DNA of 64,000 bases from positions 6,944,001 to 7,008,000 of the forward strand of contig NZ_CP133771.1 in NCBI RefSeq assembly GCF_031348265.1, in the 5' to 3' direction. This document shows, piece by piece, positions 7,936-14,785 of this stretch. The notes below the pieces were generated by a model. The model saw only the letters and a list, made by a program, of their open reading frames with translations. It did no database searches and was not told where the DNA came from. The DNA comes from Streptomyces collinus (GTDB lineage Bacteria > Actinomycetota > Actinomycetes > Streptomycetales > Streptomycetaceae). The translations under genes were made by a program, and so were the position numbers. Within the stretch, counting starts at the first letter, position 1; every line of letters begins with the position of its first letter.

Positions 7936-7977
7936 CCTGGGGGCCGCAGGGAGTCAGGGTCACCTGCGGCCCCCAGG
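7936..7977 (-). terminator. Strong intercistronic hairpin between transporter and GH43
   Basis: A perfect 15-bp inverted repeat, CCTGGGGGCCGCAGG at 7936-7950 and its complement at 7963-7977, with a 12-base loop. It sits 65 bp after the permease stop and 27 bp before the GH43 start. It lacks a T tract, as is common for Streptomyces terminators. It could end or attenuate the transporter message, or protect its 3' end so that binding protein and permeases exceed the enzyme. Confidence 0.7.
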
Positions 7978-8041
7978 AGTCAGGGGGTACGGCGGAGGAG
8001 GGGCACGAGGGCGCCGAGCGCTGGATGAGAGGCGCCGAGCG

Positions 8042-8956
8042 TCACTTGAGGGCGCCGAGCGTCACGCCGGTGCGCCAGTAGCGGCGCATCGCGACCATCA
8101 TGATCGCCATCGGGACGATGGACAGCAGCGCGCCGGTCAGCACCAGCCCGGTCAGGTCGATGCCGGACTCCAGCCGGGTGCCGGTCCAGTTGTAGAGTCC
8201 GAGGTTGAGCGTCCAGTTCTCCTTGCCGCGCAGCACGGTCAGCGGCAGGAAGAAGGCGTTCCAGGTGTTCACGAAGGCCAGCAGGAACACCGTCGCACCG
8301 CCCGTCGTCATCATCCGCAGCACGATGCTGAAGAAGATCCGCAGCTCCCCGGCGCCGTCGATCCGGGCGGCCTCCAGCAGCTCGTAGGGGATCGTCGCCT
8401 CGGTGTACACCTTGGCCAGGTACACGCTGAACGGGTTGATCAGACAGGGGATCAGCATCGCCCAGGGCGTGTCCACCATGCCGATCGCGGAGAACAGCAG
8501 ATACAGCGGCAGCGTCAGCAGCGCGATCGGGATCAGGAACGAGCCCACGACACACGCGAAGATCGCGTTACGTCCGGGGAAGTCGAAGCGGGCCAGTCCG
8601 TAACCGGTTGCGAGCGCGATCAGCGTGCCGCCGAGGGATCCGACGCCCGCGTACAGGAACGAGTTGGCCGTCCACCGCAGGAAAATGCCGTCCTGGTACG
8701 TGAACACCTGATGCAGGTTGTCCCAGAGGTGCCAGCCCGAGAACCACAGGCCGTTGCTCTGGTACAGCGCCGTACGGTCTTTGGTCGCGGCCACGATCAG
8801 CCACCACACCGGGAACAGGCTGTAGGCACTGGCCAGCACCAGCCCGACGAGCAGGAAGCGCTGACCGCCCCGCCCGCGGGAGGCGGGGTCCGGCCGGGTC
8901 AGCCTGCGGACACTGCGGACTTCGGGCCGCTCGGTGGTCTGCTCGGTCAGCGTCAT
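8042..8956 (-). CDS. Carbohydrate ABC transporter permease (MalG type), cluster A
   Basis: 304 residues with six predicted membrane helices after a polar N-terminal tail. The cytoplasmic EAA loop that docks the ATPase reads EAARIDGAGELRIFFSIVLRMM, and the C-terminal GVTLGALK is typical of MalG-like CUT1 permeases. It forms the channel with the preceding permease for a sugar delivered by the lipoprotein upstream. Its ATG (8954-8956) overlaps the stop of the first permease by one base (TGATG), so translation is coupled. No ATPase gene is nearby; in Streptomyces a shared MsiK-type ATPase usually serves such systems. Substrate inferred from the GH43 neighbour: xylo- or arabino-oligosaccharides. 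Confidence 0.9.
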   Translation of the reverse strand: MTLTEQTTERPEVRSVRRLTRPDPASRGRGGQRFLLVGLVLASAYSLFPVWWLIVAATKDRTALYQSNGLWFSGWHLWDNLHQVFTYQDGIFLRWTANSFLYAGVGSLGGTLIALATGYGLARFDFPGRNAIFACVVGSFLIPIALLTLPLYLLFSAIGMVDTPWAMLIPCLINPFSVYLAKVYTEATIPYELLEAARIDGAGELRIFFSIVLRMMTTGGATVFLLAFVNTWNAFFLPLTVLRGKENWTLNLGLYNWTGTRLESGIDLTGLVLTGALLSIVPMAIMMVAMRRYWRTGVTLGALK

Positions 8957-9840
8957 CAGTCGGCCTCCTTCGAGGTGAGCCGGTAGAAGAGGAAGGAGGC
9001 GACGCCCAAAATCAGGGCGAGCAGCACCGACAGGGCGGCCGCGTAGTTGTAGTTGCCCGCGTTGAACGCCTGGTTGTAGATGATCATGATCGGGGTGAAA
9101 CTGTCGCTGACCGTCTGCGGCGTGATGTTCCGGAACAGGGCCGGCTCGTTGAAGATCTGCAGCATCTGGATGATCGACAGCAGACCCGTCAGGACCAGCG
9201 CCCCGCGCACGAACGGGATCTTGATGCTCCGCGCGATCCGCAGCTCAGAGGCGCCGTCCAGCCGGGCCGCCTCGAACAGCTCCCGCGGCACGCCCTGGAG
9301 CGCCGAGTAGATGATCACCATGTTGTAGCCGATGCCGTGCCAGGTCAGCAGGTTGCCGATGGCCGGCCACACCATCGACGGCGCGAAGAAGTTCCAGTCG
9401 AGACCGAGGGACGTGCCGATCGCGGTGAGCGGGCCGACGTCCGGGCTGTAGAGGTTGACCCACACGATCGCCGCGACCACGCCGGGGATCATGTACGGCA
9501 CCAGCAGCACGATCCGGAACCTGCTCGCCACCCTGGACGTGAGCGCGTCCAGGAACAGCGCGAGCAGCAGGCTGATCAGCAGCATCATCGGGATCTGGAC
9601 ACAGGCGAAGAGCACCACCCGCAGGATGGAGTTCATGAACGCCGAGTCCGTCAGCCCCTGGGTGTAGTTGTCGAGCCCGACGAACTCCGTCGTCGCACCA
9701 CCGAGACCGAGCCCGGACTGCTTCTCCGTGAACAGCGACTCATAGACGGCATAGCCGATCGGGAGCAGATACAGAAAGACGAAGCCGAGCTGGAAGGGCA
9801 CCGTGAACGCGGCACCCTTCCAGCGCATGGAGCGAATCAT
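8956..9840 (-). CDS. Carbohydrate ABC transporter permease (MalF type), cluster A
   Basis: 294 residues from ATG 9840. Six membrane helices; EAA loop EAARLDGASELRIARSIKIPF. The N-terminal part (FTVPFQLGFVFLYLLPIGYAVYESLF) and GLDNYTQ segment are typical of UgpA/MalF-like permeases of the CUT1 class. It begins eight bases after the binding-protein stop, so the three genes form one operon. It partners the MalG-type permease that overlaps its stop codon. An upstream in-frame start exists but lies inside the binding-protein gene and is less likely. Confidence 0.9.
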   Translation of the reverse strand: MIRSMRWKGAAFTVPFQLGFVFLYLLPIGYAVYESLFTEKQSGLGLGGATTEFVGLDNYTQGLTDSAFMNSILRVVLFACVQIPMMLLISLLLALFLDALTSRVASRFRIVLLVPYMIPGVVAAIVWVNLYSPDVGPLTAIGTSLGLDWNFFAPSMVWPAIGNLLTWHGIGYNMVIIYSALQGVPRELFEAARLDGASELRIARSIKIPFVRGALVLTGLLSIIQMLQIFNEPALFRNITPQTVSDSFTPIMIIYNQAFNAGNYNYAAALSVLLALILGVASFLFYRLTSKEAD

Positions 9841-9848
9841 CGAATGCC

Positions 9849-11186
9849 TCAGCCCTTGACGCTGATACCGCGGGACTTCAGGTCCTTGACCGTCCACTCC
9901 TGCATGTGCGCGAGCAGGTCGGTGACCTTCTGCTCCTTGTTGACGACCTTGGCCCAGCCCGCCTGGAGTTCGGTGAACATCGCCGTCCAGTTGGGTCCGA
10001 AGGTCCAGTCGGTCGTCACCGTTCCCAGGCTGTCCGTCACGACCTTCTGCGCCGGCTCGTAGTTCTTGCCGAGCAGCTTCTGCGAGATCGACTCACCGAC
10101 GTAGGAGCCGCTGTCCTTCAGCGCCGGCATCACGCCGTTGCCGGTCTCCGGGCTCGCCATCGTCTTGACCGCGTCCTGGTTCGTCGACATCCACAGGGCC
10201 GCCTGAGCCGCCTGCTTCTGGTCCGTGCACTGCTTCGTCACCAGCGTCACGCCGCCGGTCAGGTTCGTGCCGGCCGGCGTCTTCGCCGCCTCGCCCCGGT
10301 ACGCCGGCCAGGGCGCCAGCGCCCAGTCCCCGAAGGACTTGGTGAAGTTCTGCACCATGCCGGCCATCTGCCAGGTGGAGATCTGCCGGGTCGCGGTGGC
10401 GCCGCTGTCGTAACTGCGCTGCACGGCCGCGTAGTCGGCGAACGACAGCTTGGCGTTCAGGTCGTTGTCGATGATCTCCTGGATCACCTTCGCGGCCTTC
10501 AGGGTGCCCTCGTCCTGGAAGTTCACCTTCCAGGCGTTGCCGTCGATCGCGTACCAGTGCGCCCCGGCCTGCATCGCGAGCACCTCCAGGGTGCTCGGGT
10601 CCTCACCGGCGTAGTTGGTGATCTTGATGTTGTGCTTCTTCAGGACCTTGCCCGCGGCGATGAAGTCGTCCCAGGTCGCCGGGGGCTTGAGGCCGTACTT
10701 CTCGAAGATGTCCGTGCGGTAGATCGTGAACTGGGGCGCCGAGCCGGTGGGCACGCCGTACAGCTTGCCCTGCACCTGCGCGCTCGCCCACGCGCCGGTG
10801 TTGAACTCGCCCTTCTCGCCCTCGACGTAACCGGTGATGTCGGCGAGCGCTCCCTGCGACACCCAGCTCGTCACGTACTCGGCGGTGTTCTGCACCAGAC
10901 AGGGGGCGTTCCCGGCCTTGACCGCGTTGGTCAGCTGCTTCTGCATGGTCAGCTGGTCGGTGACCTTCGTGTACTTCAGCTGGATGTCCTTGTGCGAGGC
11001 GTTGAACGCCTTGACGACCGCCTCCTGGCCGTTGGCCCAGCCCCAGAAGGGGAGCGTGACCGGGCCGGACTTCGACGCGGCGTCGTCGCCCGAGCCGGAT
11101 CCGCCGCAGGCGGAGAGCAGACCTGTCAGCGCGATACCCGCGACAGCGGCGGAGGCGAACCTTCTCCGGGGGCTCGTGAAGTTCAT
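9849..11186 (-). CDS. Extracellular sugar-binding lipoprotein, cluster A
   Basis: 445 residues. Signal peptide with an RRRF motif and lipobox LSAC (lipidated Cys27), then a Gly/Ser-rich spacer. The mature protein is a family 1 solute-binding fold (LPFWGWANGQEAVVKAFNASH, then YGVPTGSAPQFTIYRTDIFEKYGLKPPATWDDFIAAG). It would capture oligosaccharides outside the membrane and hand them to the two permeases. The 401-bp upstream region holds palindromes resembling LacI operators, and a LacI gene (LacI 2) lies on the other side of it on the same strand. Substrate unknown; the GH43 gene at the operon end points to arabino- or xylo-oligosaccharides. Confidence 0.92.
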   Translation of the reverse strand: MNFTSPRRRFASAAVAGIALTGLLSACGGSGSGDDAASKSGPVTLPFWGWANGQEAVVKAFNASHKDIQLKYTKVTDQLTMQKQLTNAVKAGNAPCLVQNTAEYVTSWVSQGALADITGYVEGEKGEFNTGAWASAQVQGKLYGVPTGSAPQFTIYRTDIFEKYGLKPPATWDDFIAAGKVLKKHNIKITNYAGEDPSTLEVLAMQAGAHWYAIDGNAWKVNFQDEGTLKAAKVIQEIIDNDLNAKLSFADYAAVQRSYDSGATATRQISTWQMAGMVQNFTKSFGDWALAPWPAYRGEAAKTPAGTNLTGGVTLVTKQCTDQKQAAQAALWMSTNQDAVKTMASPETGNGVMPALKDSGSYVGESISQKLLGKNYEPAQKVVTDSLGTVTTDWTFGPNWTAMFTELQAGWAKVVNKEQKVTDLLAHMQEWTVKDLKSRGISVKG

Positions 11187-11587
11187 CTGACCGTGATCCT
11201 TCGGAATAGGGCGTTCTCAGAACGAGAGGACGGCGGCGGCTCGTGGTGCCGGCCAGGAAACGGCGGCCGGAAATACATCGGCGCGCGGTTGCGGGGGGTT
11301 CGGCCAAGCGGAAGCTGTAGTAAGCGGTTGCTGGGACGGTAGGCGGATGTGTCCGTCCATAGCAAGAGGTGCGCGGGAATTTGTTGCGGCGGATGGTCTG
11401 GCGCGTTGAGACCGTGCGCGCTGGACGCGCTCTCGTCCTTTGGTGCATAAGCGCAGCTCAGAGGGATCCCGGATGCGCCGCGCCGAGATTCGGAGGGTGC
11501 CGCGACGGGGCGCGGCGTGGGCCGCAACGGATGGGGAAACCGGTTACGTAACGCTCTCAGTGGCGACGGGTCGCCTCCGGGCGATGG
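11187..11587 (-). promoter_or_regulatory. Cluster A upstream region with AACCGGTT-type operators
   Basis: 401 bp without a gene. On the plus strand GGGGAAACCGGTTACG lies at 11533-11548, containing palindrome AACCGGTT and overlapped by GTTACGTAAC (11543-11552). A second, weaker site (TAAGCGGTTGCTGGGA) lies at 11331-11346. A related GGAAACCGTATCCC is found before LacI 2 (13247-13260), so LacI 2 is the likely reader. The region also holds a 27-bp segment (11442-11468) that recurs at 43892-43920. Confidence 0.5.
11442..11468. repeat. Dispersed short repeat, copy 1
   Basis: GGTGCATAAGCGCAGCTCAG followed by AGGGATC. The core AGCGCAGYTCAGAGGGATC (19 bp, one mismatch) recurs at 43892-43920. Both copies are intergenic. 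I do not recognise it; it is a possible remnant of a mobile element end or a conserved intergenic motif. Confidence 0.6.
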
Positions 11588-12679
11588 CTAGCCACGAGGG
11601 GCGGGCGGCTGGACCGAGTTGCGGACCACGACATGGGTGCCCAGCACCAGATGGTCGCCGTCAGCGCTCTTGCGGCGGCCCCCGCCGCCCTCGCGCCGGT
11701 CGGCCACCGCCCGCAGCGCGACCCGTCCCATCTCCTCGTACGGCACGTGCACGGTGGTGAGTTGGGGCGTGAGCTGCGAGGCCAGCGGGATGTCGTCGTA
11801 GCCGACGATCGACACGTCCTCGGGCACCCGCAGGCCCGCCGCGCGCAGCGCCTGCATGGCGCCCGCGGCGACCACGTCCGTCCCGGCCAGCACCGCGGTG
11901 AAGTCCGGCGTCTCGTGCAGCGCCGTCTCGACGGCCTCGTACCCGTGGTCGTAGTCGTAGCGGCCGTGCCGTACCAGCCCCGGGTCGAACGGCACCCCGT
12001 AGGCCTCGAAGGCCCGCTGGGCGCCCCGCAACCGGCCCTGAGCGGTGGTCAGTTCGGCATGCCCGGGCAGGACCAGGACGCGGCGGTGGCCGGCCGAGAG
12101 CAGGTGGCTGGCCATCGCGTAGGCGCCGCCCTCGTTGTCGTAGTCGACGGTCGTCGCCGGGACGTCGCCCTCCAGCGGGGGCCGGCCCACCAGGACCAGA
12201 TGCGAGCCGGCCGCGTCCAGGGAGCGGGCGAAGCGGGCCATGCGCAGCTGGTACTCGTCATAGTCGTAGGCACCGCCGAGCAGGATCACGGCGGCGACGC
12301 CCTGCTGGCGCATGAGGTTCACCAGCGCGAGCTCGCGTTCGGGATCGTCGCCGGTCGTGCCGACCAGGGAGAGCCAGCCGCGCAGGGTGGCGGCGCCCTC
12401 GACGCCCTTCGCCACGTGGGCGAAGGCGGCACCGGTGATGTTGTTGATGAGGATCGCCACCGTCGGCGTGCCGCCGCCGGCCAGCGAACGGGCGTGGGCG
12501 TTGGTGACGTAGTCCAGGTCCCGGACCACCTTCATCACCCGGCGGCGCAGTTCCTCCGACACCGGGTAGTTGCCGGACAGCACCCGGGAGACGCTGGCCA
12601 CGGAGACGCCCGCGCGCTCCGCGACATCACGGATGGTCGCCCGGCCGGCGTCACTCGTCGTCGCCTTGCGCTGACTCAC
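11588..12679 (-). CDS. LacI family transcriptional regulator (LacI 2)
   Basis: 363 residues from GTG 12679, with an AAGGAG ribosome site upstream. HTH: TIRDVAERAGVSVASVSRVLSGNYPVSEELRRRV; hinge LDYVTNAHARSLAGG; effector core with VAILINNITGAAFAHVAKGVEG, VDYDNEGGAYAMASHLLSAGHRRVLVLPG, and VSIVGYDDIPLASQLTPQLTTVHVPYEEMG. It shares the NYPVS/EYPVS segment and overall layout with LacI 3, so the two are paralogues with related operators. It follows the hydroxyacid dehydrogenase on the same strand and precedes cluster A, which it probably represses. A 29-bp tandem repeat array fills its leader region. Confidence 0.92.
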   Translation of the reverse strand: MSQRKATTSDAGRATIRDVAERAGVSVASVSRVLSGNYPVSEELRRRVMKVVRDLDYVTNAHARSLAGGGTPTVAILINNITGAAFAHVAKGVEGAATLRGWLSLVGTTGDDPERELALVNLMRQQGVAAVILLGGAYDYDEYQLRMARFARSLDAAGSHLVLVGRPPLEGDVPATTVDYDNEGGAYAMASHLLSAGHRRVLVLPGHAELTTAQGRLRGAQRAFEAYGVPFDPGLVRHGRYDYDHGYEAVETALHETPDFTAVLAGTDVVAAGAMQALRAAGLRVPEDVSIVGYDDIPLASQLTPQLTTVHVPYEEMGRVALRAVADRREGGGGRRKSADGDHLVLGTHVVVRNSVQPPAPRG

Positions 12680-12697
12680 CCTTGCGGCTCCTTCACG

Positions 12698-12985
12698 GTA
12701 GTGACCCGGTCCGTTGGGTCCGGGTGGTGTGCCCCGGTCCTTTGCGGTCCGGGTGGTGCGACCCGGGCCCCCGCGGTCCGGGTGGTGCGACCTGGTCCCT
12801 TGCGGTCCGGGTGGTGCGGGCCGGCCGGTGGTGGGCCGGGTGGTGCGGTCCGGCCGAGGAGCGGCCGGGTGGTGCGGTGTCCGGCCGTCGTGCCGCCGGG
12901 GTGGTGCGGTGTCCGGCCGGTGGTCGGCCGGGGTGGTGCGGTGTCCGGTTGTGGTGGGCCGGGTTCTTGCGGCCGGTGGCCGGCG
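12698..12985. repeat. 29-bp tandem repeat array, about nine units
   Basis: The core CCGGGTGGTGCG recurs with starts at 12720, 12749, 12778, 12807, 12836, 12865, 12896, 12928 and a decayed copy at 12959. Spacing is 29 bp five times and then 31-32 bp. A partial unit precedes at about 12698. The period is not a multiple of three, so it is not coding. It lies 20-300 bp upstream of the LacI 2 start, between that gene and the hydroxyacid dehydrogenase. No function known. Confidence 0.85.
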
Positions 12986-13246
12986 CAGTCGCCCCGCCTC
13001 GGTGCGCCCGGCCGTGGTACCTCGGGCCGACCGGGAGTGCCGGAACACCGGGCCGTGACGCGCTGACGCTCCGGTGCGCGACCGGGCCACGCCCTCGCCC
13101 CATCGCCTTCCGAGGCGTCGCCCCTCGCCTCACTGAGCCATCGCCTCACGGAGCCTTCGCCCCACTGAGTCATCGCCCACTGAGCCGATCGAACAGATCA
13201 AGCCGAACAAGCCGATCACCCCCCGGCCGCCGAAGCCACCGGTGCG

Positions 13247-13260
13247 GAAACCGTATCCCA
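13247..13260 (-). promoter_or_regulatory. Probable LacI 2 operator
   Basis: GGAAACCGTATCCC, an imperfect palindrome (GGAWACGGTWTCC type), with CACCGGTG just to its left (13238-13245). It resembles GGGGAAACCGGTTACG near cluster A. It lies between the hydroxyacid dehydrogenase stop and the 29-bp array, the only other candidate promoter zone for LacI 2. Of the 640 bp between the two genes, the rest is the array plus unremarkable GC-rich DNA. Confidence 0.4.
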
Positions 13261-13319
13261 TCGTTACCCCAGGCCGGCGGGCCTGTGGACAACCGGCGTC
13301 ACGGTCCGCCGTGGCGATG

Positions 13320-14333
13320 TCACGCCACCCGCGCCAGATCCGCGTGCCGCACCTCGTGGAGCGGGGGTGCGCCGGCCGCCAGGCGCTCCAGTTCCTCGAC
13401 GACGATGCGGCCGAGCCGCTCCAGTTCGTTGCCGAGGGAGCCCGCGATGTGCGGGGTGAGGAACACGTTGGGCAGGTGGTACAGCGGCGATCCCGCGGGC
13501 AGCGGCTCGGGGTCGGTGACGTCCAGCACCGCGTTCAGCCGGCCGGAGACCAGCTCGTCGGTGAGCGCCTCGTGGTCGACCAGCGCTCCGCGGGCCGTGT
13601 TGACGAGCACGCCGCCGTCCCGCACCAGGGCGAGCCGGTCGCGGTCGAGCATGTGATGGGTCGCGGGGATGTCCGGGGCGTGCAGGCTCACGATGTCGCT
13701 GTGTCTGAGCAGGTCCTCCAGCGACAGCGACTCGGCACCGAGAGCGGCGGCCTCGGCGGGGCTCACGAACGGGTCGTGCAGCAGAACGGTGAGGTCGAAG
13801 GGCCGCAGCAGTTCCAGCAGGCGGCGTCCCACGCGCGAGGCGCCGATGACGCCGACGCGACGGCCGAGATTGCCGGTCGCCGCGGTATCGGCGGGGCCCG
13901 GGTAGGCATGGGTCCGGCGGAAGCGCTCGCGGTGGTCGAAGGCGTCCTTGCCCAGCAGCAGGATCATCGCGAGCGTGTACTCCGCGACCGGCAGGGCGTT
14001 GCCCGTCACCGCGCTGGACACCTTGACCCCGCGCTCCCACAGGGCTTGGCCGACGAGGGAGCGGACGGAGCCCGCCGCGTGCAGCACGGCGCCGAGCTCC
14101 GGGGCCGCGGTGAGGACCCCGGCGTCCAGGTGCGGGCAGCCCCAGCCGGTGATCAGCACCTCGGCGGACGCCAGGGCGGCGGCACCGGCCGGATCGGCGA
14201 AGTCGCGCACCACCAGCCCGGGATCGATGTCGGCCGTGCGCCGCAGCCGCTCCATCAGCGGCGGTGGGAAGAGCAGCGGGAGGTGCACCGGGTCCATCGC
14301 GAACACGGCCCGCGGCAGCTGAGGGCTGGGCAT
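13320..14333 (-). CDS. D-isomer-specific 2-hydroxyacid dehydrogenase (paralogue 1)
   Basis: 337 residues. ATG 14333 follows an AGGAGAG site. The NAD-binding domain starts near residue 150 (GVIGASRVGRRLLELL). Catalytic elements are present: the Arg in NTARGALVD, the Glu in DVTDPEPL and the His in TPHIAGS. The family reduces 2-oxoacids or oxidises D-2-hydroxyacids with NAD(P). The N-terminal substrate domain (ITGWGCPHLD, LHAAGSVRSLV) is close to that of the second copy at 59496-60503. Its promoter carries the same GCGCTTTCTG element as LacI 1 and the paralogue, so a role in uronate or sugar-acid catabolism is inferred, not shown. Confidence 0.88.
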   Translation of the reverse strand: MPSPQLPRAVFAMDPVHLPLLFPPPLMERLRRTADIDPGLVVRDFADPAGAAALASAEVLITGWGCPHLDAGVLTAAPELGAVLHAAGSVRSLVGQALWERGVKVSSAVTGNALPVAEYTLAMILLLGKDAFDHRERFRRTHAYPGPADTAATGNLGRRVGVIGASRVGRRLLELLRPFDLTVLLHDPFVSPAEAAALGAESLSLEDLLRHSDIVSLHAPDIPATHHMLDRDRLALVRDGGVLVNTARGALVDHEALTDELVSGRLNAVLDVTDPEPLPAGSPLYHLPNVFLTPHIAGSLGNELERLGRIVVEELERLAAGAPPLHEVRHADLARVA

Positions 14334-14367
14334 GACTCTCCTGGAGCAGGGGGGATAGAAACAGTTT

Positions 14368-14412
14368 CAGAAAGCGCCTTCTACCGTAGATCTGTCGGGA
14401 AGCGGTGGTCAA
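14368..14412 (-). promoter_or_regulatory. Promoter and operator of hydroxyacid dehydrogenase 1
   Basis: Minus strand: -35 TTGACC (14407-14412), 18-bp spacer, -10 TACGGT (14383-14388), a good housekeeping promoter. GTAGAAGGCGCTTTCTG overlaps and follows the -10 (element 14368-14390), ideally placed for a repressor. Beside it GAAACAGTTTC (14358-14368) is a perfect palindrome. Confidence 0.7.
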
Positions 14413-14576
14413 TCGCCCGGCCGGGGCTACCTTTGCAGGCGTCGATGCGGGGCCGCGCTCGTGGCACAACCGCGTGCCGTTGCTGTTTCCGGAAATCGAT
14501 TACTGCGGTTTCGGTGGCGAGGAGTCAGCCCCGGGTGGCCCGCCATCGGTGCGATGGCGTGCTGACGAGCCATGTG

Positions 14577-14691
14577 GCAACCGGTTCCCCTCCGCTCCCG
14601 GTCAAAAGTCTTTTCGAAAATCGGCTCAGGCTCTTGACGGGTCATCCAGGCCGGAAGAAGCTCTGCCCCACGCACAACAACCGGTTGCCAC
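14577..14691 (+). promoter_or_regulatory. Cluster B upstream operators (CAACCGGTTSCC)
   Basis: GCAACCGGTTCCC at 14577-14589 is identical to the site before LacI 3 (27074-27086). A second site, ACAACCGGTTGCCA at 14677-14690, contains the perfect 10-bp palindrome CAACCGGTTG and lies about 100 bp downstream. Between them are TTTTCGAAAA (14611-14620, perfect palindrome) and a -35-like TTGACG (14634-14639) without a clear -10. TTTCCGGAAA (14486-14495) is a further palindrome. Two operators about 100 bp apart suit looping by a LacI tetramer or double dimer occupancy. Confidence 0.6.
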
Positions 14692-14785
14692 ACAGATGTC
14701 ACACGGTTGTCATGCGACCTTCTCCGGTCGGTGCTCCGTCATTCGGCCGGTATCTCGAACAGCAAGAGCAGGAGGTGGTGCGTTC

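Noticed and set aside
6584..8986. 800-residue open frame on the plus strand opposite GH43 and permease
   Set aside because: Cys/Gly-rich shadow of the (APP) repeat and of the real minus-strand genes; no domain recognised.
12720..12960. CRISPR array (regular 29-bp spacing)
   Set aside because: The period of 29 bp covers repeat plus variable part, the remaining ~17 bp are too short for spacers and similar to each other, and no cas genes are present.
12676..13173. Long open frames over the 29-bp array, rich in His/Pro/Thr or Gly/Val/Arg
   Set aside because: They arise from a non-triplet repeat, have no ribosome site or codon bias, and exist on both strands.
14611..14620. TTTTCGAAAA as a third cluster B operator
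   Set aside because: It is a perfect palindrome but has no copy near any regulator gene here; kept only as a note in the upstream-region entry.
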